DNA of 64,000 nucleotides, taken from contig NW_027476109.1 in assembly GCF_051020955.1 (NCBI RefSeq), forward strand, positions 248,001 to 312,000, given 5' to 3'. The notes below the pieces were generated by a model. That model was not told where the DNA came from, searched no databases, and worked only from the letters and a program-made list of their open reading frames with translations. Every line of letters starts with the position of its first letter. Position 1 is the stretch's first letter. Shown here in pieces: positions 1 to 10,303 of this stretch. The position numbers and the translations under genes were made by a program. The DNA comes from Megalopta genalis (lineage: Eukaryota > Arthropoda > Insecta > Hymenoptera > Halictidae).

Positions 1-1176
1 TCGACTCGGGGGACGAGACGGTCGAGATGCGCATCGAAGCTCCAGCGGCTGTCGAGGATCAGTCCGAGATATTTCAACTGGGACTTCACCTCGACGCAGG
101 CTTCTCCAACCCGGATCCACGATCTGGCCGGTGGCCGAGACCGAGGCCGTCCGTGGAACCAGACAGCCTCGGCCTTCTCCGGGGCTATTTTCAGCCCCAG
201 ATCGCGGATCCTCGCGACGACGGCTGCCACCGCAACCTCTGCTCGTCGGATGGTCCTCTCGAAGGTACTTCCGACGGCGACCACCAACGTGTCGTCCGCG
301 TAGCAGACGAGGGTGGCACCGTCGGGCAGGGAGGCCTTTTCCAGGACCGCGTTGTAACCCAGGTCCCACAGGAGCGGTCCTAAAACAGACCCCTGCGGGA
401 CCCCGCGGTCCACTTCCCTCCGTATCATCCCGTACCGGCCCGGGTATTCGACCCACCTGTCCCGCAGGTAGGCCCCGATCACCCGCCTCAGATATGGAGG
501 CACCTGGTGATCGACGAGGGCCCCCCTAATGGCGGACCAGGGCAGGGTGTTGAACGCATTGACGATGTCAATGGACACCGCCAAGCACACCCCGCCCCTT
601 GCCACGGCATTGTCCGAGAGGGACTTGAGACGGTCGATAGCGTCGACCGTCGATCGCCCCTCCCGGAAGCCAAACTGGCAGTCCGCCAGATCTGGGCCGT
701 CGCGGGACAGGTGTCTGCAGAGGCGGGCAACAATGATCTTCTCGAAGATCTTGCCCGCCTCATCCAGGAGACAAATGGGCCGGTACGCGGAGGGAGATTC
801 CTCCGGCCTCCCATCCTTCCTCAAGAGGACCATCCGACTTTCTCTCCATAGGTCGGGGAACGTCCCCGACCTCAGGAGCCCAGAGTAGAGGCTCCTCAGC
901 CTCTCCCCCAGGACGCTCGCGGCGAGCAACCAGACCCGGCCGGGGATACCGTCCGGCCCCGGGGCGGTATTCTTGCCCCGGAGCCATTTGACGACCCCGG
1001 CCATCTCCTCCGGCGCGACCTCGAGATCCGGGGACCACTCATGTTCCTCTGGCTCAGGGACGGGCCGGGACGCCTCCCCGCTAACGGGGAATAAAGCGTC
1101 CACGACCCGCCCGAGCAGCCCCGGATCCAGGCTCTCCGTCACGGGGGGCGCCCAGGGACGTAGTCGTCCCAAAGCC
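1..1176 (-). mobile_element. Unit 0: family 1 non-LTR retrotransposon, 5'-truncated, cut by left window edge
   Basis: This is the middle of family 1 ORF2 and aligns with positions 5050-6225 of unit 2. The 3' end lies outside the window. At its 5' side, element homology stops at about 1176 and the sequence continues into 161 b of unrelated DNA (1177-1337) before the 11-base repeat. Unit 0 shares diagnostic bases with units 12 and 16, for example a CTGGGA variant near 70-75. Confidence 0.93.
1..1176 (-). pseudogene. ORF2 fragment (reverse transcriptase region), unit 0
   Basis: The fragment corresponds to about residues 371-761 of the 1047-residue ORF2 of intact copies. It includes the reverse transcriptase palm with the YADD catalytic box, encoded near positions 295-310 on the minus strand. 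The endonuclease domain is missing because of the 5' truncation, and the C-terminal part lies beyond the window edge. The frame looks open over the visible part. It has no normal start codon, so I treat it as a dead fragment. Confidence 0.85.
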
Positions 1177-1337
1177 AAAAATTCGCTCGTGAATGCAGAG
1201 AATAGAGGCACGCGAGCGTGTGCAAGAAAGTAACCCACGCGCGCGCGGTCACCCATCACTCCGTTGAACGCGACCGAACACCGCTTTACCTCGAAAGCGA
1301 CAAGTTTCAGACGAGATGACGCGACCGTCATCACTAC
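1177..1337. other. Unique 161-b sequence between truncated unit 0 and the 11-base repeat
   Basis: The stretch matches neither element family by eye and contains no 11-base repeat. It is moderately GC-rich with runs such as ACGCGCGCGCGG. It sits exactly where the 5' end of the truncated unit 0 should meet the 11-base repeat. It may be a cellular or other transcript joined to the element during reverse transcription, or filler DNA. I do not recognise it as a tRNA, 5S rRNA or snRNA. Confidence 0.6.
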
Positions 1338-1361
1338 AACCTTGACATAACCTTGACATAA

Positions 1362-1363
<2 letters not shown>
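1338..1363. repeat. 11-base telomere-like repeat, 2.4 copies
   Basis: AACCTTGACAT is present twice, followed by AACC. It separates the 5' side of unit 0 from the poly(A) tail of unit 1. On the minus strand it reads TTATGTCAAGG. Confidence 0.9.
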
Positions 1364-1412
<49 letters not shown>

Positions 1413-3613
1413 TTTACGTGGAGGAAATCTGCTCGCCAGACACCCCCGCCCCGCCCGGGGGAGCGGGACGAGGGTAGTGTGGGGATCGACCCACTAAAAC
1501 CTCCACGGCGACCTGAGGACGCAGGACCGACCGCTGGCGATTCAACGGGGGAGCCACGGGAACTCTTGAAGAACACTACCGCGGCTCCCCCTCGCCTGGC
1601 CGGCCATCAAGATGGTAACGATGGCCGGCCGCGTCCCGGGGGGAGATAAATCCTCCCCCCTAGAATCCATTTAAATTCGGCGGCGCGAGGGGTCGCACCC
1701 CGCACCGCCCCGACACGGCGACCGCGCGATAGGTGACCAGGGCCCCCGCCATGATCACAGCGGCCGCCGGGGGGACGACGAGTATATTGGAGGAGGATCA
1801 CAGTTAACCCTCCCCTCCATCAGGCGACTCGTCATCCCCCACTCCCAACAGTGGATGTCCTCCTCTGTTGGCGGGCGGCGGGCAATGAAACCAGCATGTT
1901 CTGGTACACCCGCCGCCCGCCTACTCTCAGCTGCCCGGGGTTTCTCGGCGTGGGCGCGCACGCCGTCCCCGGGCACGTCGGGCGGGATCTGTAAGCTCCG
2001 GATCCCGCTCGGCAGCCTCCTTCCGCGACATAACCTCCTCGCAGAAAGAGATTGCTGCCGCCCACTTCCCCGGGCTCTCCAGCATGGCCCCAACTAGGCT
2101 GGAGAGTGCGAGGTCGTGGCCGACTTCTCGTTTTAGGACTCGGCGCAGCGCTGAAAAGGCGGGACATTCCTCCAGCGTGTGCTGCGCCGAGTCTTCCTCC
2201 GCGCCACAATGGTGGCACACCGTCGTCGCTTCCCGCCCGATGCGACACAGGTAGACACCGAAGCAGCCATGCCCGGTGAACACCTGCGTCGCTCGGTAGG
2301 AGAGCCTGCCATGCCGTCTCTCCCGCCACGAGGTGAAGTGCGGCAGGAGAGCCCCGGGGACGCGCTCGCCGGCGTGGGAGCAAAGCTCGGCACGCCATCT
2401 GGCGAGCGCTAGTCTCCGGGCCTGGAGCTCGAAGCCCCCGACCGTCTCTCGCTCCGGCGGGGCCCCTCGAGCACGGCTGGAGATGCTTGTGCGCCTATAA
2501 ACATAGGCGCGCACCGCCGCCTGAAGCTCGAAGGGAAGTTCTCCCGCCAGAGCAAGCGCCGCCACGGTAGACGTGGTGCGGTAACCTCTTATGAGGCGAA
2601 TGGCCATCCGCCTCTGCAGCCGGCGCAACAACAGCGTGTTGCGCCGGCTGGTCATCACGTACGGCGCCCATATTGGGGCACCGTATAAGGCCATAGACCG
2701 CACCACGCCCAGGTATAGGCGGCGCACCAAATCTCCCGGTCCCCCGAGGTTGGGCAGCAGGCGGCCCAAAGAGGCAGCCGCCTTTTCGACTCGGGGGACG
2801 AGACGGTCGAGATGCGCATCGAAGCTCCAGCGGCTGTCGAGGATCAGCCCGAGATATTTCAACTCGGACTTCACCTCGACGCAGGCTTCTCCAACCCGGA
2901 TCCACGATCTGGCCGGTGGCCGAGACCGAGGCCGTCCGTGAAACCAGACAGCCTCGGCCTTCTCCGGGGCTATTTTCAGCCCCAGATCGCGGATCCTCGC
3001 GACGACGGCTGCCACCGCAACCTCTGCTCGTCGGATGGTCCTCTCGAAGGTACTCCCGACGGCGACCACCAACGTGTCGTCCGCGTAGCAGACGAGGGTG
3101 GCACCGTCGGGCAGGGAGGCCTTCTCCAGGACCGCGTTGTAACCCAGGTCCCACAGGAGCGGTCCTAAAACGGACCCCTGCGGGACCCCGCGGTCCACTT
3201 CCCTCCGTATCATCCCGCACCGGCCCGGGTATTCAACCCACCTGTCCCGCAGGTAGGCCCCGATCACCCGCCTCAGATAGGGAGGCACCTGGTGATCAAC
3301 GAGGGCCTCCCTAATGGCGGACCAGGGCAGGGTGTTGAACGCATTGACGATGTCAATGGACACCGCCAAGCACACCCCGCCCCTTGCCACGGCATTGTCC
3401 GAGAGGGACTTGAGACGGTCAATAGCGTCTACCGTCGATCGCCCCTCCCGGAAGCCAAACTGGCAGTCCGCGAGATCGGGGCCGTCGCGGGACAGGTGTC
3501 TGGAGAGGCGGGCAACAATGATCTTCTCGAAGATCTTGCCCGCCTCATCCAGGACACAAATGGGCCGGTACGCGGAGGGAGAATCCCCCGGCCTCCCATC
3601 CTTCCTCAAGAGG
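1364..3613 (-). mobile_element. Unit 1: family 1 retrotransposon, 5'-truncated
   Basis: It has a 47-T tract (1364-1410, the poly(A) tail), a 3' UTR (1411-1926) and an ORF2 fragment up to 3613. Element homology ends at an AAGAGGA sequence and passes straight into the 11-base repeat with one or a few bases of microhomology, typical of incomplete reverse transcription at target-primed insertion. Confidence 0.95.
1927..3613 (-). pseudogene. ORF2 fragment, reverse transcriptase to C-terminus, unit 1
   Basis: It covers about residues 487-1047 of ORF2. It includes the reverse transcriptase motifs (DIVNAFNT, GVPQGSVLG, YADD), the thumb and the C-terminal CX2CX8HX4C zinc knuckle. The endonuclease and the first part of the RT fingers are lost. 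The reading frame runs on into the 11-base repeat, which supplies an in-frame ATG at 3622-3624, so a 565-codon frame exists. The start is accidental, not the element's own. Confidence 0.9.
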
Positions 3614-3650
3614 AACCTTGACATAACCTTGACATAACCTTGACATAACC
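3614..3650. repeat. 11-base telomere-like repeat, 3.4 copies
   Basis: Three perfect AACCTTGACAT units are followed by AACC, between unit 1 and the poly(A) tail of unit 2. Confidence 0.92.
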
Positions 3651-6347
3651 TTTTTTTTTTTTTTTTTTTATTTTACGTGGAGGAAATCTGCTCGCCAGAC
3701 ACCCCCGCCCAGCCCGGGGGAGCGGGACGAGGGTAGTGTGGGGTTTGACCCACTAAAACCTCCACGGCGACCTGAGGACGCTGTACCGATCGCTGGCGAT
3801 ACAACGGGGGAGCCACGGGAACTCTTGAAGAACACTACCGCGGCTCCCCCTCGCCTGGCCGGCCATCAAGATGGTAACGATGGCCGGCCGCGTCCCGGGG
3901 GGAAATAGAATAAATCCTCCCCCCTAAAATCCATTTAAATTTGGCGGCGCGAGGGGTCGCACCCCGCACCGCCCCGACACGGCGACCGCGCAATAGGTGA
4001 CCAGGGCCCCCGCCCAGATCACAGCGGCCGCCGGGGGGACGACGAGTATATTGGAGGAGGATTACAGTTAACCCTCGCCTCCTTCAGGCGACTCGTCATC
4101 CCCCACTCCCAACAGTGGACGTCCTCCTCTGTTGGCGGGCGGCGGGCAATGAAACCAGCATATTCTGGTACACCCGCCGCCCGCCTACTCTCAGCTGCCC
4201 GGGGTTTCTCGGCGTGGGCGCGCACGCCGTCCCCGGGCACGTCGGGCGGGATCTGTAAGCTCCCGATCCCGCTCGGCAGCCTCCTTCCGCGACATAACCT
4301 CCTCGCAGAAAGAGATTGCTGCCGCCCACTTCCCCGGGCCCTCCAGCATGGCCCCAACTAGGCTGGAGAGTGCGAGGTCGTGGCCGATTTCTCGTTTTAG
4401 GACTCGGCGCAGCGCTGAAAAGGCGGGACATTCCTCCAGCGTGTGCTGCGCCGAGTCTTCCTCCGCGCCACAGTGGTGGCACACCGTCGTCGCTTCCCGC
4501 CCGATGCGACACAGGTAGACACCGAAGCAGCCATGCCCGGTGAACACCTGCGTCGCTCGGTAGGAGAGCCTGCCATGCCGTCTCTCCCGCCACGAGGTGA
4601 AGTGCGGCAGGAGAGCCCCGGGGACGCGCTCGCCGGCGTGGGAGCAAAGCTCGGCACGCCATCTGGCGAGCGCTAGTCGCCGGGCCTGGAGCTCGAAGCC
4701 CTCGACCGTCTCACGCTCCGGCGGGGCCCCTCGAGCACGGCTGGCGATGCTAGTGCGCCTATAAACATAGGCGCGAACCGCCGCCTGAAGCTCGAAGGGA
4801 AGTTCTCCCGCCAGAGCAAGCGCCGCCACGGTAGACGTGGTGCGGTATCCTCTTATGAGGCGGATGGCCATCCGCCTCTGCAGCCGGCGCAACAACAGCG
4901 TGCTGCGCCGGCTGGTCATCACGTACGGCGCCCATATTGGGGCACCGTACAAGGCCATAGACCGCACCACGCCCAGGTATAGGCGGCGCACCAAATCACC
5001 CGGTCCCCCGAGGTTGGGCAGCAGGCGGCCCAAAGAGGCCGCCGCCTTTTCGACTCGGGGGACGAGACGGTCGAGATGCGCACCGAAGCTCCAGCGGCTG
5101 TCGAGGATCAGTCCGAGATATTTCAACTCGGACTTCACCTCGACGCAGGCTTCTCCAACCCGGATCCACGATCTGGCCGGTGGCCGAGACCGAGGCCGTC
5201 CGTGAAACCAGACAGCCTCGGCCTTCTCCGGGGCTATTTTCAGCCCCTGATCGCGGATCCTCGCGACGACGGCTGCCACCGCAACCTCTGCTCGTCGGAT
5301 GGTCCTCTCGAAGGTACTCCCGACGGCGACCACCAACGTGTCGTCCGCGTAGCAGACGAGGGTGGCACCGTCGGGCAGGGAGGCCTTCTCCAGGACCGCG
5401 TTGTAACCCAGGTCCCACAGGAGCGGTCCTAAAACGGACCCCTGCGGGACCCCGCGGTCCACTTCCCTCCGTATCATCCCGCAACGGCTCGGGTATTCCA
5501 CCCACCTGTCCCGCAGGTAGGCTCCGATCACCCGCCTCAGATAGGGAGGCACCTGGTGATCGACGAGGGCCTCCCTAATGGCTGACCAGGGCAGGGTGTT
5601 GAACGCATTGACGATGTCAATGGACACCGCCAAGCACACCCCGCCCCTTGCCACGGCATTGTCCGAGAGGGACTTGAGGCGGTCGATTGCGTCGACCGTC
5701 GATCGCCCCTCCCGGAAGCCAAACTGGCAGTCCGCCAGATCTGGGCCGTCGCGGGACAGGTGTCTGGAGAGGCGGGCAACAATGATCTTCTCGAAGATCT
5801 TTCCCGCCTCATCCAGGAGACAAATGGGCCGGTACGCGGAGGGAGAATCCCCCGGCCTCCCATCCTTCCTCAAGAGGACCATCCGACTTTCTCTCCATAG
5901 GTCGGGGAACGTCCCCGACCTCAGGAGCCCAGAGTAGAGGCTCCTCAGCCTCTCGCCCAGGACGCTCGCGGCGAGCAGCCAGACCCGGCCGGGGATACCG
6001 TCCGGCCCCGGGGCGGTATTCTTGCCCCGGAGCCATTTGACGACCCCGGCCATCTCCTCCGGCGCGACCTCAAGATCCGGGGACCACTCATGTTCCTCTG
6101 GCTCAGGGACAGGCCGGGTCGCCTCCCCGCTAACGGGGAATAAAGCGTCCACGACCCGCCCGAGCAGCCCCGGATCCAGGCTCTCCGTCACGGGGGGCGC
6201 CCAGGGACGCAATCGTCCCAATGCCATCTTGTATGGGCGCCCCCACGGATCTCGGTTTAGAGAGCCGAGGAGATCGCGCCAGGCCTGGTCCTTCGCTCGC
6301 CTGATGGCCAGCTGCAGGGCGACCACCTTCTCCCGATATCGCCCGTA
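3651..6347 (-). mobile_element. Unit 2: family 1 retrotransposon, 5'-truncated
   Basis: It has a 19-T tail tract (3651-3669), a 3' UTR of the subtype containing GAAATAGAATAAATCC (3670-4190), and an ORF2 fragment ending at GCCCGTA, where intact copies continue CAGCTGGG. The 5' side joins the 11-base repeat directly. Confidence 0.95.
4191..6347 (-). pseudogene. ORF2 fragment without endonuclease, unit 2
   Basis: It covers about residues 330-1047: the linker, complete reverse transcriptase, thumb and zinc knuckle. It lacks the endonuclease domain needed to nick the target. The frame is uninterrupted and continues into the 11-base repeat, which provides an ATG at 6378-6380, giving a 729-codon open frame with an N-terminal repeat-encoded peptide. 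Any such protein would be an accidental fusion. Confidence 0.9.
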
Positions 6348-6377
6348 AACCTTGACATAACCTTGACATAACCTTGA

Positions 6378-6380
<3 letters not shown>
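6348..6380. repeat. 11-base telomere-like repeat, 3 copies
   Basis: Three AACCTTGACAT units separate unit 2 from family 2 (unit 3). The last unit ends in GACAT and fuses with the poly(T). The family 2 tail therefore joins the repeat at a different point from family 1 tails, which follow AACC. Confidence 0.93.
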
Positions 6381-6426
<46 letters not shown>

Positions 6427-6871
6427 CAGGAGGAGGGGAATGCTTTGCGCACGCCGCCCCTGGATGTTGGTGGGCGGGAGTGTGGGACTCCCTGGCGAAA
6501 AAGGTGCAATGCCTGGTATACCCACTAAACCCCTCCTCAGGCTTCAGCCTTTGCGCAGAACACCCACCGCGGCGTCCCCTCTCGGGATTCCTGCACGGTG
6601 GGTGTCTGGATCATCTGTCTTGACCGTTTGACAAAGGCCACGGTAAGCCTATGCTAAAAATCCTAGAGACAAGAAAAAATAGACATGGAGCACCTAGACA
6701 AACCTAGGGGAACCGAAGTCTAGGACAAACATCTATAAATATAAGGGACATAAAATAGAAAATAAATAAGTACATAAATAGAAAGTGAAAAAAAAAAGTA
6801 TAAAGAATAAATAATTAAATAAATAATTAAATAAATAAATAGTGAACGTCTAGACTATTGACACAACCAGA
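6427..6871 (-). other. 3' UTR of family 2 element (unit 3)
   Basis: The 445 b between poly(A) and the ORF2 stop are biphasic. The 6427-6640 part is GC-rich. The 6640-6850 part is strongly AT-rich with tandem AAATAAATAATT-like strings. It bears no resemblance to the family 1 3' UTR. I see no gene in it. Confidence 0.75.
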
Positions 6872-9800
6872 TCAGCTGGAGGTGCCTCGCATCCTGCGGT
6901 GCCGTCGCTTTTCTATCCGGTCAAGCTCTTCTCGTTGCTTGGCAACACCGGTGATGTAGCGAACGAGAATTGTCCTGGTGGTGTCGTTTTTTAGAAGCGC
7001 CATAAAATTGTCGAGGCCGATAGCTGTTCCCATCGAACCCTCGGCGGCGCCCCTCTCGGCAGCAAAACGCCCGCACTCCAAGAACGCATGAACGGGGCCA
7101 TCAGGCCCACGCCCACATGCCAGGCAGAGATCACTCGACAAAAAGCCCATCCTCGACTGATACTCAGAGAAGCATCCGTGCCCGGTGATAAACTGGGTCA
7201 GGTGAAAACTGAGAATTTTAGGGCCCCACTGGACCCACTCGCTGATAACGGGAATCAAGCGGTGGGTCCAGCGTCCATGCTTTGCAGCATCCCATCTGTC
7301 TTGCCAACGCTGTAACGTGACAAGCCTTTCCTCAGCCTTAACCCGCCCAGCCTCCGACACGAAGCCCTCCGAGCCCCGGTCGAGGGTGGACAGCCTGCGA
7401 AAAATGCGAAGCCTTTCCTCCGCCACCAACACCAGGGGCGGCACGCCCGCCAGAACACAAACGGCGTCGAGGGACACGGTCCTGTACGACCTGGCCACTC
7501 GGGCCAGGATCGAACGCTGGACCGCGTTAATGGCCTTATCGTTGCCGCACCTCGACGCCACGTGCGCCCAGGCAGGGGCCGCGTAGAGGACCACCGACTC
7601 GACCACCCTATAATAGAGCAGCCGAGCCCAGTAGCCCCCGCCCCGGATATTGGGAAGGATTCGGGCTAGCAGGCCCGCGTACTTGGCTGCCTTCTCGCAG
7701 CTTCGCCTGACATGTGCACGAAAACACTGATTTCCCTCGATCAGCAGTCCAAGGTAGCGCACGCATCCGCCGCCTCGAAGGGACGCCGAACCGAGGGCCA
7801 GCTGGAGGGGCCCCGGAGCCTTCCTGCTGGTCAGGTGCAGGACCTCGGTCTTCTCCTCCGCCAGCTCTAGATGGTTGTCCCTGAACCACGCGCGGATGCG
7901 GGCGAGCGTTTGCTCGGCCAACGCAACCACGCGATCGGCACTGCGCGCGCCGACGAGCAGGGCGACGTCGTCCGCAAATCCTATTAGACTACAGTGCCTG
8001 GGAAGAGGCATCTCGAGGAGGCCATCGTATTGGGCGTTCCAGAACCAGGGGCCGAGAACGGAGCCCTGAGGCACCCCGGCATGAACTGGAAAACGCTCAG
8101 GTCCGGACGGGGTCGTCGCCTCCACCACGCGCCCACTGAGATAGCTACTCAGCACGCGCAACAGCGGAGCCGAGACCCCTTTCCCCGCCAAGGCGCCCAA
8201 AATACCGTCCCACCTTACGGTGTTAAAGGCATTCCTGACGTCCAAGGCAACCATTACGCAATGCAATCCTGTACGCTTGGCAGCATCCCATGTGTCGATG
8301 AGGCGACACATGGCATCGACCGTGCTTTTGCGCTTGACAAAGCCAAATTGATTGCTTGCGAAGGCCACCACGGACACCAGGCGCTCCTTGAGACAATACT
8401 CAAACGCCTTGGAGAAGTTCGAGAGAAGGCAAAGCGGGCGCCACGACACCACGCCCCCGGGTCCAGGCTTCTTAGGGATCAACACCAGCCGGCCCACCTT
8501 CCACGCCTCCGGGAAATATCCCAATTCGAGGCATGTGTTGAAAAGGTGGGCGACGTGACTGAGTGCCTCTCTCCCAAGAGCCCAGACCACGGAGGACGCT
8601 ATGCCGTCGACGCCGGCCGCCTTCCTCTTGACCTTTTTGATGGCCGCCTCGACCTCGTCCTCTGTAAAAAACTGCCTAGAAGAGGCAGAGCACTCTGATA
8701 TAAACTCCTCAATTCGAGGGAAGGGAGCCCCACTAGGAGGCTCCGTTACAAAAAGCTTGCGGACGACGTCCGCAACCTCGCCGGCACTAAGGGATGCTGG
8801 CGGAGAGCGTCCCTTGACCCTGCCGCTGACCCACAGGTACGGCCGGCCCCACACATCAGCCTCCACGCTATCGGTGAACTTTTTCCACGCGGCGGACTTG
8901 GCAATCGCTATAGAGCGTGCCAGGTCCTTTTTAAGGACTTTATACGCCGAGATACGAACTTCCAGGGCCCCGGCGTCCCGACCGCGCCTGGCCCTCTGCA
9001 GGCTTCGCCTGGCCTTGCAAACCATTTTCCTGGCCGTCGCGATCTCGCTACTCCACCACCACACGGGACGCTTATCGCGCAGCCCGGGGTGGAGGGTGCG
9101 AGACGCTCGTCCGGCCAGGTCGACAATCATGTCTATGTACGCGTCCACGTCCTCAACAGTAACAATACTGAGAGGGTTAGCTTCATGCGCATACCTGCAA
9201 TATAATTCCAAGAATTTCCTGGTGTCGATGCTCCGGCGCGGTGGGCCGAGATGCGGTCCCCGCCCGGCCGCGCACCCACCAAACTTGTGTAGAATGTACC
9301 GGTGGTCGGAGGCAGTCTCAATGTCGAGGATCCTGCTCTCCATCAACCTGGCATAGGCGCCGCCGCCACAGAACATAAAATCGATGAGGGAGCGCTGGCT
9401 CCCCCTCTCAAAAGTGAAAGACCCGGTACTCTTTACCGGGACGAGGCCCATCTTATTTATGAGCTCGAGGACGGCGTGCCCCCTTGCATCGGAGCAGACC
9501 GATCCCCAGGCCGGGGACTTCGCGTTGAAGTCCCCGCCCACTGCAATCTGACCCAAAGGGATATTTCCAATTAGGGCCTCAAGATCACAGAGAAGGGCAC
9601 CGAATTCAGAGAGAGGAATATTCGGGGAGAAATAGCAGCCAACGAGGGTGAGGTCACCCACGCTGACCGCCACCGCCCCCCGAACGGCCCCTACAGGCCT
9701 AACCCCCGCCCCCGCAGCGCCCCTCCCCGCGACCCAGACGGCCGCCTTTCCGGTTTCATCCCTGTGCCAGTCACCTGGAACGGTCCAGGGCTCCGACACG

Positions 9801-9934
9801 AGGACAACGTCGACCTCGAGCTCACGCACAGCCTGCTGCAGTAAATCGTGGGCTAGCCGACACCTATGCAGGTTTATCTGGAGAACATTGAGACCCCCCA
9901 GCCGGATGCTCTGTAAACTGGCCATATTAGCCAT
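6872..9934 (-). CDS. Family 2 ORF2: endonuclease-reverse transcriptase (1020 aa)
   Basis: This protein nicks target DNA and copies the element RNA from the nick (target-primed reverse transcription). The N-terminal APE-type endonuclease spans about residues 14-215: INLH at 20-23, SEPW at 47-50, GDFNAK at 134-139 and SDHRYI at 209-214. Reverse transcriptase spans about 470-720: DVRNAFNT with catalytic D565, GVPQGSVLG near 620-628, and FADD at 653-656. A CX2CX8HX4C zinc knuckle lies at C937, C940, H949 and C954. The start is the ATG at 9932-9934. No stop or frameshift interrupts the frame, and all expected catalytic residues are present. The endonuclease motifs and zinc knuckle are typical of R1-clade elements. 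Which named R1-clade lineage it belongs to needs a phylogeny. Confidence 0.93.
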   Translation of the reverse strand: MANMASLQSIRLGGLNVLQINLHRCRLAHDLLQQAVRELEVDVVLVSEPWTVPGDWHRDETGKAAVWVAGRGAAGAGVRPVGAVRGAVAVSVGDLTLVGCYFSPNIPLSEFGALLCDLEALIGNIPLGQIAVGGDFNAKSPAWGSVCSDARGHAVLELINKMGLVPVKSTGSFTFERGSQRSLIDFMFCGGGAYARLMESRILDIETASDHRYILHKFGGCAAGRGPHLGPPRRSIDTRKFLELYCRYAHEANPLSIVTVEDVDAYIDMIVDLAGRASRTLHPGLRDKRPVWWWSSEIATARKMVCKARRSLQRARRGRDAGALEVRISAYKVLKKDLARSIAIAKSAAWKKFTDSVEADVWGRPYLWVSGRVKGRSPPASLSAGEVADVVRKLFVTEPPSGAPFPRIEEFISECSASSRQFFTEDEVEAAIKKVKRKAAGVDGIASSVVWALGREALSHVAHLFNTCLELGYFPEAWKVGRLVLIPKKPGPGGVVSWRPLCLLSNFSKAFEYCLKERLVSVVAFASNQFGFVKRKSTVDAMCRLIDTWDAAKRTGLHCVMVALDVRNAFNTVRWDGILGALAGKGVSAPLLRVLSSYLSGRVVEATTPSGPERFPVHAGVPQGSVLGPWFWNAQYDGLLEMPLPRHCSLIGFADDVALLVGARSADRVVALAEQTLARIRAWFRDNHLELAEEKTEVLHLTSRKAPGPLQLALGSASLRGGGCVRYLGLLIEGNQCFRAHVRRSCEKAAKYAGLLARILPNIRGGGYWARLLYYRVVESVVLYAAPAWAHVASRCGNDKAINAVQRSILARVARSYRTVSLDAVCVLAGVPPLVLVAEERLRIFRRLSTLDRGSEGFVSEAGRVKAEERLVTLQRWQDRWDAAKHGRWTHRLIPVISEWVQWGPKILSFHLTQFITGHGCFSEYQSRMGFLSSDLCLACGRGPDGPVHAFLECGRFAAERGAAEGSMGTAIGLDNFMALLKNDTTRTILVRYITGVAKQREELDRIEKRRHRRMRGTSS

Positions 9935-10303
9935 TGCGCCGCACTAGTATAACGTCTCGTGAAATTCGAAAATTGAGAGTAAATATGGGATTTACCGTCG
10001 GCGAGACGTTTGCGCTCTGCTAAAAACGAAGCGAAGGTATTCCGATGAACCAAACAGTGGATTCCGTACAGCAATGTTAAGCTCGGCGTTGCCGTTGCAC
10101 CCACACACTGCACTTCACTAATAAAATTAATTAAATTAAATTTCAAAACTTATCGGTTAACGACCGATAAGCTAACGTTATAACAAAAGAAAAGAACTGT
10201 AAGAAAAAGAAAAAGTTTAAGAAGTAGGCCGACAAGAAATGTACCTCGCACAAAAACTCTTGCACAAAAAACCGTGCGTGTCAGTCGCGTATCGAAACAG
10301 ACG
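9935..10303 (-). other. AT-rich intercistronic region of family 2
   Basis: The 369 b separate ORF1 from ORF2. The region is markedly AT-rich beside the very GC-rich ORFs and contains no coding frame I can support. A perfect inverted repeat, CTTATCGGT at 10149-10157 and ACCGATAAG at 10163-10171 around a 5-b loop, could fold in RNA. It may serve ORF2 translation, since the stop-start overlap used by family 1 is absent here. Confidence 0.65.

Noticed and set aside
1217..1230. A 14-b string GTGTGCAAGAAAGT shared between the unknown segment (1177-1337) and the family 2 5' UTR near 13060
   Set aside because: The bases on both sides do not match, so it is probably chance. A dot-plot would settle it.
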